Shown here: in pieces, positions 1 to 8,396 of the stretch
Layout of the letters: the number at the start of each line of letters is the position of its first letter
Numbering within the stretch: position 1 is the stretch's first letter
From: Roseivirga sp. 4D4
GTDB taxonomy: Bacteria > Bacteroidota > Bacteroidia > Cytophagales > Cyclobacteriaceae
Assembly: GCF_001747095.1 (NCBI RefSeq)
Contig: NZ_MDGP01000001.1
Location: 4,322,001-4,386,000 of the forward strand
Length of the DNA stretch: 64,000 nucleotides
Direction: 5' to 3'
Translations under genes and position numbers: made by a program
The notes under the pieces: model-generated
The model's input: the letters and a program-made list of their open reading frames with translations, nothing else
What the model was told of the DNA's origin: nothing
Databases searched by the model: none

Positions 1-895
1 GGTAGACATTGCCATTGGTCGCAGTGTTTCGACTAAAATAGAGGTACTGACCTGTTGCCGACCAACCTGCGGAGCCGCCAAAGGTATTACCCGGAACGAA
101 AGTGTTGAGCAATATTCTTTCAAAATCAATGGATTGGCCCGTTTCGGTGAACCGTATGATCTGAATATTTGAATTGTTCGATGGGACAATGGCAATCTGG
201 CCACTCAATTGGTGATAGGCAAAGTGAAGGGCTTCAATCGGGGTTGTCAATGTTAAATCATCAACCATTGTGAATGTTCCATTTGGCTCTGGAATACTGT
301 GTATTTCAATGGCTCCAGAACTAGAGTTCTGCGAAACCAACCAAAACTGAGTCATGTCCCTTGATCCGATCGTGATCATTCCATTACCTCTGGAGGTAAT
401 ACCAGAAGCTATATTTTTACCTATACTGATAACTTCTCCGGCAGGTGGTCCATCTGTTCTATTTCCTTGTACACTGCGATCAATAACCGTATATCTGATC
501 TCTCCAGTGGCATTTTTGTGAAATAGGTAGTAGAGGTTTTCGTTTCCAGCGCCAGGTACCGGACTGGTACTCATGGCCTGAATTCCATTTGGGTCCGTCA
601 GAATACCATTGCCATTTTGCATTACCTGATTGGTGGCATCATAGATATTGATACCGTCAGAATAGAAGATTAAGTCGCCAGAAGTGGGGTCGGTGGCGGT
701 AACTTTTTCACCAATATTGTTTTGTGGGACTTTTCCTGGGCTTAATGTTGGTCGCGCAGCAGGACCTTTCCCAAAGATCAACGCCTGATTGTCACCAGAA
801 AAATACCAGTTGTTTCGGGTGAAATCTTGCCCCTTGGCCACTAGGGAAACAAGAATACAAGTGAGTAGTAGTACAACCTTTAGCTTTCTGTGCAC
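1..895 (-). CDS. Secreted beta-propeller-like protein, N-terminal part (runs off window start)
   Basis: The reverse strand is open from about 895 to base 1 with no stop, so the C-terminus lies outside the window. The proposed start is GTG at 893-895, because no in-frame ATG is near and a purine-rich AGAAAGAA stretch lies just upstream. The product begins with a signal peptide (VHRKLKVVLLLTCILVSLVA, then KGQ) and continues with D/G/N-rich, beta-propeller-like text such as TSGDLIFYSDGINIYDA and SATGQYLYFSRN. In Bacteroidota such proteins often end in a gliding-motility/T9SS type B C-terminal domain and sit beside porP/sprF genes. Here a porP/sprF gene lies divergently 217 bp away. Whether a sorting domain is present cannot be seen. 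The exact start is uncertain. Confidence 0.7.
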   Translation of the reverse strand, partial: MHRKLKVVLLLTCILVSLVAKGQDFTRNNWYFSGDNQALIFGKGPAARPTLSPGKVPQNNIGEKVTATDPTSGDLIFYSDGINIYDATNQVMQNGNGILTDPNGIQAMSTSPVPGAGNENLYYLFHKNATGEIRYTVIDRSVQGNRTDGPPAGEVISIGKNIASGITSRGNGMITIGSRDMTQFWLVSQNSSSGAIEIHSIPEPNGTFTMVDDLTLTTPIEALHFAYHQLSGQIAIVPSNNSNIQIIRFTETGQSIDFERILLNTFVPGNTFGGSAGWSATGQYLYFSRNTATNGNVY

Positions 896-1111
896 GATAA
901 TTCTTTCTTTCTGGTAAACACCAAGGTAAATCGATACCCTTATTACGCGTTTGGCTCAGTTTTTATTATATTCAACGCCTTATATAAGAAGCCCTAAGAT
1001 AACGGAAAACTTCTTTGAGGAAACGTTGTCTGAATAAATAGATTCTTCAATTTTTGCCAACGAAATATATTGGCGCAAGGGTCGTTAGGGGTTTAATTGT
1101 TTAAAAGATAG

Positions 1112-2149
1112 ATGAGAAGAATTTGTTCTTTAATGATAGGCTTGTTTGCCATTTGTGCTTCAATGGAGTTGAAAGCACAAGACCCGCAATTTTCTCAGTT
1201 CTATGCAGCTCCTTTATATATCAATCCGGCTTTTACCGGTGCATCCCAGTTCACCCGGTTTGGAGTAAACTATAGAAGCCAGTGGCCTAATCTCGATGCT
1301 TCTTTTGAGACATTCTCGTTTTATGCCGATCACTTTGTAGAAAAATACAACAGTGGAATAGGCCTGATCCTGACTACAGATAGAGAGGGGAGAGAAGGTT
1401 TAAGGTCTACAAGCATCGGTTTTAGCTATGCCTATCAACTCCAGTTGGGAGATAATCTGATGTTTAGACCTGGGATTCAATATAGCTTGTTTAATAGGAG
1501 TGCTGGTTTCCAGGATTTGGTTTTTGCAAATCAAATTGATCCGGTGAGTGGAGATATCGATCCGACCATCACCGATCCGTCAATTATTGGACAAGACCTT
1601 CAAGTGAGTTTTGGAGATATCAGCGTAGGAGGTATGTTCTATTCTAGGAATTTATTTTTAGGAGTTGCTTTACAGCACATTACAGAACCTAATCAGTCAC
1701 TGATTAATGAGACGAGTCCATTGCCACAGCGATTTACGGTTCATGGCGGATATAAGATATCTCTTGGTAGAGGGCCCCTTAGAAAAGATTTGACCTATAC
1801 CTATGCCGAAAGAAGTATTACTCCGGTTTTTCAATACAAGTCACAAGGTCCTTTTACTCAATTAGATATAGGGGCTTTTATACACCTAGAACCCATAAAC
1901 TTTGGTATTCAATACCGAGGTGTTCCATTTAACACCTTTGAGAACTTCCCTAATAACGAAGCCCTGATTTTTACATTAGGAGTCACCACCAATAACTTTA
2001 ATATCGGTTACAGCTTCGATTATACACTATCGGATTTATCCATAGATGCCGGAGGTGCGCATGAATTCTCACTGTCGTATGTCCTCGATTTTAATAAGCC
2101 TCAAATCACACCACGCAGTAGGTGGAGGATTCCGTGTCCTAAAAACTAG
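1112..2149 (+). CDS. PorP/SprF family type IX secretion system membrane protein
   Basis: The 345-residue product has a signal peptide of about 23 residues ending at KAQ. It is followed directly by the family hallmark DPQFSQFYAAPLYINPAFTG near residues 24-43. The rest is a run of beta strands with aromatic termini, as expected for a 12-14-stranded outer-membrane barrel. Family knowledge: PorP/SprF proteins work with the type IX secretion/gliding machinery, often as the surface anchor for a specific secreted partner encoded next door. The divergent propeller protein at 1-895 is the obvious candidate partner (inference). The M48 protease gene follows after only 5 bp, so the two may be co-transcribed. 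Several paralogues normally exist per genome, so I give no single-gene symbol. Confidence 0.93.
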   Translation: MRRICSLMIGLFAICASMELKAQDPQFSQFYAAPLYINPAFTGASQFTRFGVNYRSQWPNLDASFETFSFYADHFVEKYNSGIGLILTTDREGREGLRSTSIGFSYAYQLQLGDNLMFRPGIQYSLFNRSAGFQDLVFANQIDPVSGDIDPTITDPSIIGQDLQVSFGDISVGGMFYSRNLFLGVALQHITEPNQSLINETSPLPQRFTVHGGYKISLGRGPLRKDLTYTYAERSITPVFQYKSQGPFTQLDIGAFIHLEPINFGIQYRGVPFNTFENFPNNEALIFTLGVTTNNFNIGYSFDYTLSDLSIDAGGAHEFSLSYVLDFNKPQITPRSRWRIPCPKN

Positions 2150-2154
2150 ACGCA

Positions 2155-3393
2155 ATGATCACTTCTGAGCAGTTACTGTACCTGATTATTGGTATTGTGG
2201 TTCTTGACTATATCTTCGATCAAGCTCTTGATTTTATCAATCAAAAACACAGCAAAGCGGAAATCCCTGAAAAATTAAAAGGGATTTATAAAGAAGATGA
2301 GTATGCCAAATCGCAGGCCTATCAGAAGACCAGATCTCGCTTTGGTTTCTGGACTTCAGCTTTCAGTACCTTACTCACTTTGGCAGTCTTATATTTTGGG
2401 GGCTTTGGCTATCTCGATAGCTTTCTGACGCCCTATGTTACAGACCCGATATTAAAGGCACTGGCATTTTTTGGAATCCTCTTTGTCCTTTCTGACATCA
2501 TTAACCTTCCGTTCTCCTATTATTCGACTTTTGTTATAGAAGAGCGTTTTGGCTTTAACAAAATGACTTTGAAAACCTTTGTCATGGATAAAATCAAGGG
2601 CTATTTATTGGCAATAATCATAGGAGGGCTTTTGGGTTATGCTCTCTTGTGGATCGTGAATGAGTTAGGTGAGGATTTTTGGATTTACGCTCTAATGTTG
2701 GTTACTGGTTTTATACTGTTCATGAACCTTTTTTACACCTCTCTTATTCTTCCTCTTTTCAATAAGCTAACGCCTTTGGAAGACGGGGAATTAAAGGATA
2801 AGATTAATGCTTATGCTCAAAAAGTGTCCTTCCCATTGGATAATATCTTTGTGATTGACGGATCAAAACGATCAAGCAAGGCGAATGCATTTTTCTCAGG
2901 ATTAGGCAAAAAGAAGAAAATCGTGTTGTATGACACTTTGATCAATGACCATTCTCATGAAGAATTGGTGGCCGTATTGGCGCATGAAGTGGGCCACTTT
3001 AAGAAGAAGCATATCGTCATGGGCCTAGTGTTGAGTATCTTTCAAATGGGGGTAACCTTCTATGTTATGTCCTTGTTAATCTTTAATCTGGATTTGTCTG
3101 CCGCTTTGGGTGCTGAGGACCTAGCAATTCATATCAATTTCATAGCCTTTGCCTTACTTTATACACCCATCTCCCGATTGACAGGTTTCCTCATGAATTT
3201 GCTCAGTAGAAAGAATGAGTATGAGGCCGATGCCTACGCAGCGGGGACATATGATGCTAAGCCATTAATGGATGCCTTAAAAAGACTCTCGGTTTCTTCT
3301 TTGAGTAATTTAACACCACATCCTTTGTACGTGAAAGTCCACTATTCCCACCCAACCTTGCTTCAAAGGCTTGAGGCAATGGAAAAACTATAG
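2155..3393 (+). CDS. M48 family membrane zinc metallopeptidase (Ste24/CAAX protease-like)
   Basis: The 412-residue product has an N-terminal M48_N-type region with several membrane segments (about residues 5-25, 65-85, 100-120, 150-170, 178-200). The zinc motif HEVGH is at residues 277-281, and a third ligand is likely Glu357 in NEYEADAY. This arrangement matches Ste24-type CAAX proteases, which in bacteria act as inner-membrane quality-control peptidases. True prenylated substrates are not expected. The gene starts 5 bp after porP/sprF. Its TAG stop overlaps the stop of the convergent gpsA gene inside one CTATAG palindrome (3388-3393), so no terminator separates them. Confidence 0.92.
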   Translation: MITSEQLLYLIIGIVVLDYIFDQALDFINQKHSKAEIPEKLKGIYKEDEYAKSQAYQKTRSRFGFWTSAFSTLLTLAVLYFGGFGYLDSFLTPYVTDPILKALAFFGILFVLSDIINLPFSYYSTFVIEERFGFNKMTLKTFVMDKIKGYLLAIIIGGLLGYALLWIVNELGEDFWIYALMLVTGFILFMNLFYTSLILPLFNKLTPLEDGELKDKINAYAQKVSFPLDNIFVIDGSKRSSKANAFFSGLGKKKKIVLYDTLINDHSHEELVAVLAHEVGHFKKKHIVMGLVLSIFQMGVTFYVMSLLIFNLDLSAALGAEDLAIHINFIAFALLYTPISRLTGFLMNLLSRKNEYEADAYAAGTYDAKPLMDALKRLSVSSLSNLTPHPLYVKVHYSHPTLLQRLEAMEKL

Positions 3394-4422
3394 GAAGTCA
3401 ATATCGATATTCGCTTGATGACGCATGAGAAAGTTGACGCCATTTTCTGGGGTCATGCCATCAAACAAAATCTTGTGGAGGGTCTCAGTAATTAAAGGTT
3501 TGAGTCCTTGGCTATCTGCCAGTTGTTTCACGATTTTGATCGTATTGATACCCTCAGCAACCTCATCCATTTCATCAAGTGCTTGATCCAGGCTTTTGCC
3601 TTCAGCTATTTTGAAGCCAAGGGTGAAGTTTCTACTGTTTGTGCTGGTTGTGGTGGCTACGAGGTCACCTATACCAGCCAGCCCTACAAAAGATGATATT
3701 TCTCCACCAAGGGCCTGGCCCAGATATATCATTTCAACCAGACCTCTACTTACCAAAAGACCTCGAGAATTCTCTCCCATACCTAAGCCAGAAAGAATTC
3801 CGGAGGCAATCGCGATAATATTTTTAAGAATTCCGCACAGCTCTACACCCCTCAAATCGGCATTGCCATACACCTGAAAGTTCTCTGATCGTAAAAGCGC
3901 CTTGCCTTCTTGAATGACTTCTGTAAAGGGAGAGGCAATTACCGTAGCAGCAGGATGCCCTGTAGATAGTTCTGAGGCTAAGTTAGGACCAGCCATGCAT
4001 CCTACGCGAACGACAACTGTTTCCTTTCTGATAATCTCGCTCATAGTCGACACATGCTCTTTGCCAAGGACAAAATTCGGACCCTTCACCTCAGGTATTT
4101 GAAGGTCGAGCCCTTTAGTACCATGAATCATCATGTGGTAAGGCCTGAGATGAGGTGCTAGTTGCAGTATCAGCTCTCTAAAGTTAGAAGAAGGCACCAC
4201 AGGAAAGATAACATTGCACCGTTGCGCAACTTCCTCAAGGTTATGTGTGGCAGTGATATTGTCAGAAAGCTCTTGGCCTGCTGACTTTCTCGATTCCTGA
4301 ATTTCTGAAGCACTAGAAGGGTTTCGGGCATATAGCAACACTTTGCTATTCCTAGCAAGAATATTGGCTACGGCCGTTCCAAAACTGCCAGCCCCTAAGA
4401 CACCAACTACTTTATCAGACAT
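3388..4422 (-). CDS. gpsA: NAD(P)-dependent glycerol-3-phosphate dehydrogenase
   Basis: GpsA reduces dihydroxyacetone phosphate to sn-glycerol-3-phosphate, the backbone for phospholipids, in the cytoplasm. The Rossmann motif GVLGAGSFGTAVA is at the N-terminus, the conserved GCMAGPNLASE segment lies mid-protein, and the catalytic lysine lies in LCGILKNIIAIASG. The C-terminal all-helical domain is present. I chose the ATG at 4422 (MSDKVVG) because its first bases overlap the stop of the upstream acyltransferase as ATGTCTGA, a typical translational-coupling arrangement. An in-frame ATG at 4437 and a TTG at 4446 are alternatives. Coupling to an acyltransferase that should use its product is functionally coherent. 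Confidence 0.95.
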   Translation of the reverse strand: MSDKVVGVLGAGSFGTAVANILARNSKVLLYARNPSSASEIQESRKSAGQELSDNITATHNLEEVAQRCNVIFPVVPSSNFRELILQLAPHLRPYHMMIHGTKGLDLQIPEVKGPNFVLGKEHVSTMSEIIRKETVVVRVGCMAGPNLASELSTGHPAATVIASPFTEVIQEGKALLRSENFQVYGNADLRGVELCGILKNIIAIASGILSGLGMGENSRGLLVSRGLVEMIYLGQALGGEISSFVGLAGIGDLVATTTSTNSRNFTLGFKIAEGKSLDQALDEMDEVAEGINTIKIVKQLADSQGLKPLITETLHKILFDGMTPENGVNFLMRHQANIDIDFL

Positions 4423-6118
4423 ACTTTTCGAGTTCATAGCCGTCAAGCCTGTTGTGATAATAGAATAGTAAATTTAAATCCTGAGTCGTGATATCTCCAG
4501 CTCGGTTTCTTACAAGCGGACGCTTAGAGTGGTACATGCCCACATTTTTCAAACCATGCTTGATAATCCGATCTGGGTCTCCCGTAAGGTAAGGTGATAT
4601 ATTGACTTTACCTTCATTGTACAGGTTATGTACTTTTCTCAATACACCTTCAAATGAAGCCTTAAACTCTTCATAGTCAATCACTAGGTCTTCCTCTGGT
4701 AGTCTCAGGAGGTTGTAAAGATCAAGTTTTCTAAATTTCTTTTTGAAGATGACAAAGGCCGTGAACGCCACCAGATGGCTGGCAAAAACCTTATTGATGC
4801 GGTGAAACTCTTCAACAATTCGTTCGCTGAGCATTCGAGTGTATTCGTCCTCCCGTTGCTCGTTCTGAGAGATTACCTTGCCATCAAGCGTAAAGTATTC
4901 TTGTGTGTCAATAACTCTTCCATTCTTATCATAGCTCTCCCCTTGTTCATCAACGTAGTTGCCCAGTACATCCATGGCCTTACCTATGGAAACCGATATG
5001 TCAGATCCTTTTGTAAAGAACTTTACTAGAAATGCCGAAATTTTATATGAGGTAGAATACTCGTCATTCTCTACATAATATCGCTCCTGACCCTGAAGCC
5101 TAAGGAATTGACGGATTAAACTAGGAGCTTCTAATACGAAGTTATAGTTCAATGTGACCGGAACAACAAAGATTTTTTCAAGCGAATCCCTTTTACCTTT
5201 TTGATAATTGACCCGTTGCGCTTCGATCGCAGTACTAAGGAGTCCCAGCTTGAGACGTTTTTCAATTTTGCCAGATCTTGATCTGGTTCCTCCTGGGAAG
5301 AAAAGACTATGGCAGCCTCTTTGCATCGCTAGACTCGAATAAGACTTCAAAGTCTCTAGATAGAGCATGTTCTTCTTTCTTCGATCGACCTTATAGGCGC
5401 CAAGGCTATTCAAGAAATACGAAATGATCTTAATGTTGAAAAGGTTGAGCCCAGCACCATAGATAAATGCAGGCAAACCCAATGCATTGATAACCCAACC
5501 AATTAGAATTGAGTCGAGATTACTGAAATGAGTAGGGACCATTACAATAGTACCCTTTTTTGCTAGGGTTCTCAGTTGATCTACTTCTCCAGTGATATTG
5601 ATTTTATCTTGAAGCGTATACTGTGTACTGAAAATTGACCAGAAACCTCTGGCACGTGAAGCATTGAGCAATCTGGCAAAGCCAAAGGTTACGATAGATC
5701 GGGCCATCCGATAACGAGACTTCTTGAAGTTGCCAGCAATCTCACTGGCATAGCGGGTTACAATCTCTTCGAGAATTTCATCGAGTTTTTCATCTTTTTC
5801 CTCGTTGTCATCGCTTTGAGAGACCTCTAGTAGCCTCTCTTTGACGAGTTTGAGAAAGTCGCCATCATCTTCGGGGTCAACCGCCCAAGGATTTCTTTTA
5901 ATTCGAAGTTTTTCTCGGAAAACTGTGGTTTCTAACTCTTCGATTAGTGCATCACGCGTTGGGGCAGCGTCTTTGATGCGCCTAATGCTTTCGGTAGCTA
6001 CTTCTTCAATGAATTCTTCTCGGTTTCTACTAAGGGCAACGACTGGCCACTCATTGATGCCTCCACGAACGATAGGTTCGTATTTTTTCTTTACGTAGTC
6101 TGGTGAGATCGCTTCCAT
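4415..6118 (-). CDS. PlsB-like glycerol-3-phosphate/lysophosphatidate acyltransferase
   Basis: The 567-residue protein carries the acyltransferase (PlsC/PlsB) blocks in order. Block I has HX4D within THFSNLDSI, block III is FPGGTRSRSGK, and block IV is VVPVTLNYNFV. The long N- and C-terminal extensions and the GGTRSRSGK block fit PlsB/DHAPAT-type enzymes better than short PlsC. The likely reaction is acylation of glycerol-3-phosphate (or lysophosphatidate) at the inner membrane. The gene overlaps gpsA by a few bases, so supply and acylation of glycerol-3-phosphate appear to be co-expressed. Exact substrate position specificity cannot be read from sequence, so no symbol is given. The start ATG at 6118 follows a free 38-bp gap to bioF. 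Confidence 0.85.
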   Translation of the reverse strand: MEAISPDYVKKKYEPIVRGGINEWPVVALSRNREEFIEEVATESIRRIKDAAPTRDALIEELETTVFREKLRIKRNPWAVDPEDDGDFLKLVKERLLEVSQSDDNEEKDEKLDEILEEIVTRYASEIAGNFKKSRYRMARSIVTFGFARLLNASRARGFWSIFSTQYTLQDKINITGEVDQLRTLAKKGTIVMVPTHFSNLDSILIGWVINALGLPAFIYGAGLNLFNIKIISYFLNSLGAYKVDRRKKNMLYLETLKSYSSLAMQRGCHSLFFPGGTRSRSGKIEKRLKLGLLSTAIEAQRVNYQKGKRDSLEKIFVVPVTLNYNFVLEAPSLIRQFLRLQGQERYYVENDEYSTSYKISAFLVKFFTKGSDISVSIGKAMDVLGNYVDEQGESYDKNGRVIDTQEYFTLDGKVISQNEQREDEYTRMLSERIVEEFHRINKVFASHLVAFTAFVIFKKKFRKLDLYNLLRLPEEDLVIDYEEFKASFEGVLRKVHNLYNEGKVNISPYLTGDPDRIIKHGLKNVGMYHSKRPLVRNRAGDITTQDLNLLFYYHNRLDGYELEKYV

Positions 6119-6156
6119 CCAAATAGCATCTTAAAGATAGTGGATTTAAGAAACGT

Positions 6157-7269
6157 TTAACCCAGCGAATTCTTCAAGAGGTGACAAATTAAGTCAATTT
6201 CTTCTTCTGTGTTAAATGTATGGAGACAAACCCTTAGTCTTTCTGAGCCTTCTTTGACTGTCGGGCTGAGAATTGGCCGAATATCGAAGCCCTTACCTTG
6301 AAGTTGAGAAGCGATCGACTTGGTTTTTTTATTCCCTCCAATAATCACTGACTTAATAGCAGATGGGCTCGCAAACTGTGGAAGCTGACGGTTGAAGTCC
6401 TCTATTTTGCTATGCAGATTAAGACTCAGGCTGGGGTGATTCCTCAAATACTTAAAAGCTGACTGTATAGAAATAATCTCGAACGGACTGGGAGCCGTAG
6501 TGTAGATAAATGGTCTGCTGAAATTGGTGATGAATTCTTTTAAACTACTATCGCCTGCTATACAAGCGCCATGAATACCCACGGCTTTGCCGAAAGTGTA
6601 GATCACTGCAAAAACGCTGTTTTGAAGCCCTAATTCAGCGACTAGGCCTGAACCATTAACTCCAAACACGCCTGTGCTATGCGCTTCATCAACAATAAGT
6701 TTGGCCCCGTAGGTGTTGGCTAGCTTAGCCAGTGCTTCAAGAGGTGCCTGATCTCCATCCATGGAGTAAACCGATTCACAGGCAACGTACACTTCTCCTT
6801 CGGCAACTTTTAACTTTTTCTCTAGATCAAGAAGGTCATTGTGTTTGAAGGACCTTCTACTAGCCAGACTTAGTCGACAACCATCTTTAATACAAGCATG
6901 CGAATATTCATCATAGACAATAGTATCTCCCCGCTGTGGTAAAGTGGAAAAAAGGGCCAGATTGGCCATGTAACCCGAATTGAAAAGAGTAGTCTGTTCA
7001 ACCCCAAAGAGTTTGGCAAGATCCCTCTCGCATTCCTCTGTCACCTCCTTATTACCTGTCAGAAGCCTGGAACCAGTGGAGCCATTCAGGTGATTGGATT
7101 GATTGTATTGCTCAACAATAATGCTCTTTAGATCCTTAGATCTAGCAAGGCCCAGGTAATCGTTTGAGGAGAAGTCGACCTTATCATATGGTATAGTACC
7201 CAAGTTTCTGAAGGATCCTTGTTCCTTACGCTTAGTCAGAAGGTCTTCAAGTTTTGATTTTTGATTCAT
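6157..7269 (-). CDS. bioF: 8-amino-7-oxononanoate synthase (BioF family, PLP-dependent)
   Basis: The 370-residue product is an alpha-oxoamine synthase. Motifs seen are SSNDYLGLA near the N-terminus, GSTGSRLLTGN, the PLP-ring aspartate region VDEAHSTGVFG, and the Schiff-base lysine in TFGKAVGIHG. BioF condenses pimeloyl-ACP (or -CoA) with alanine in biotin synthesis. No other bio gene is in the window, so a related oxoamine synthase (2-amino-3-ketobutyrate ligase, or a serine palmitoyltransferase-like enzyme of Bacteroidota sphingolipid synthesis) cannot be excluded. The short length and GSTGSR context favour BioF. It is transcribed divergently from the LpxR-like gene, with about 62 bp between starts. 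Confidence 0.85.
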   Translation of the reverse strand: MNQKSKLEDLLTKRKEQGSFRNLGTIPYDKVDFSSNDYLGLARSKDLKSIIVEQYNQSNHLNGSTGSRLLTGNKEVTEECERDLAKLFGVEQTTLFNSGYMANLALFSTLPQRGDTIVYDEYSHACIKDGCRLSLASRRSFKHNDLLDLEKKLKVAEGEVYVACESVYSMDGDQAPLEALAKLANTYGAKLIVDEAHSTGVFGVNGSGLVAELGLQNSVFAVIYTFGKAVGIHGACIAGDSSLKEFITNFSRPFIYTTAPSPFEIISIQSAFKYLRNHPSLSLNLHSKIEDFNRQLPQFASPSAIKSVIIGGNKKTKSIASQLQGKGFDIRPILSPTVKEGSERLRVCLHTFNTEEEIDLICHLLKNSLG

Positions 7270-7331
7270 TTCTAAAATGAGGATCGTAATTGAGTCAAAT
7301 TTTAATCATTTTTGCCCCAAGTCGTGAATAT

Positions 7332-8279
7332 ATGTATTTGAGGGGTTTTCTTCTTTTTCTTTCACTATTCTTATCTACTCAGTTGTACGCTCAAGACAGC
7401 CTGATGAATAGTGAGTATTCATTGCGTAATGACAATGACTTCTACCTACTAAATGACAGCGATCGGTATTATTCGAATGGGCTGATTTTCAATTATCGTT
7501 GGGTACCAAAATTGACCTCTGGCCAGGATTCCACCAAACGAGTTTTTGACGTAGGTGTGGCCCACAGGATTTATACCCCTCAAGATTTATTGATAAGTGA
7601 TTTTGAAGAGTTTCATCGTCCTTATGCAGGGATACTTTCAGGGTCTGTGAGCTATACAACCTACAGAAAGAAGACAACTCGAAGGTCCATTGGACTAGAG
7701 TTTGGTTTGATTGGAAAGGCCTCTGGTGGTCAGGGTTTTCAAGAATGGTATCACAATGCCGTTGGCTTTCCAGCACCTAGAGGTTGGGAGTATCAAATAC
7801 CAAACGAATTCATTATTGATTTTAAGGGGGAGTTTGACCGGCAAATAGTGTTGACTCCGGGTGTTCTGGATTTAATTTCCAGTTCGTCTTTTTCCTTAGG
7901 TAGCGGGTTCACACATGCCATGCAAAGAGTTGATATAAGGCTTGGCAAGTTGCAGTGGTTACGAAATTCTGCATTTACCAATGCGCTAATTGGAAGAGGT
8001 AGTGATCAAACGCCAAGGCATAACTACATTTTCTTAGGTTACGGCCTTCAGTACGTTGCGCATAATATTACCATCGATGGCTCCATTTGGAATGATAATG
8101 CACCGCATACTGAAACTTCACGTCCGTGGGTCAGGCATCTTAGGGTAGGGTTTGCATCAAGCTCCAGAAACGCAACATTCAAGTTTACCTATAATTGGTC
8201 CAGCCCAGAAGTCAGCCATATTGGCAGGCACGCTTATATAGCTTTGGAATTACAACTGAGATTTCTCAAAAAAGACTAA
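7332..8279 (+). CDS. LpxR-like lipid A deacylase family outer-membrane protein (DUF2219)
   Basis: I place the start at the ATG at 7332 because it opens a clean signal peptide (MYLRGFLLFLSLFLSTQLYA, then QDS). An upstream in-frame ATG at 7290 would add 14 unnatural residues before it. The mature N-terminus has the family signature NDNDFYLLNDSDRYYSNG, matching the END...DRYYTNG motif of LpxR/DUF2219 12-stranded barrels. LpxR removes the 3'-acyloxyacyl chain of lipid A in a calcium-dependent manner in Salmonella. Family members in Bacteroidota are uncharacterised as far as I know. The rest is beta-rich with an aromatic-rich C-terminus. The activity is a family-level inference. Confidence 0.8.
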   Translation: MYLRGFLLFLSLFLSTQLYAQDSLMNSEYSLRNDNDFYLLNDSDRYYSNGLIFNYRWVPKLTSGQDSTKRVFDVGVAHRIYTPQDLLISDFEEFHRPYAGILSGSVSYTTYRKKTTRRSIGLEFGLIGKASGGQGFQEWYHNAVGFPAPRGWEYQIPNEFIIDFKGEFDRQIVLTPGVLDLISSSSFSLGSGFTHAMQRVDIRLGKLQWLRNSAFTNALIGRGSDQTPRHNYIFLGYGLQYVAHNITIDGSIWNDNAPHTETSRPWVRHLRVGFASSSRNATFKFTYNWSSPEVSHIGRHAYIALELQLRFLKKD

Positions 8280-8350
8280 ACATCTCGATTAAATAAAGTG
8301 TCAAACTAGTTGGCTAAAAAAGGCCAATGAACCGATTTTACACTTATGTT

Positions 8351-8381
8351 TTTGGTGTTGCTGCATTACCTGTTAATATTG
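8351..8381 (+). promoter_or_regulatory. Candidate Bacteroidota promoter for polyprenyl synthase gene
   Basis: TTTG at 8351-8354 and TAATATTG at 8374-8381 are separated by 19 bp. This fits the Bacteroidota -33/-7 consensus TTTG-N19-TAnnTTTG with one mismatch. The start codon is at 8397, so the leader would be only about 10-15 nt. This is motif matching by eye; no transcription data support it. Confidence 0.4.
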
Positions 8382-8396
8382 TAGCACCTAGTCCGA

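Noticed and set aside
8281..8340. Weak TTGGC/GCCAA hairpin after the LpxR-like gene as a terminator
   Set aside because: Only a 5-bp stem, and no T-run follows, so a terminator is not supported.
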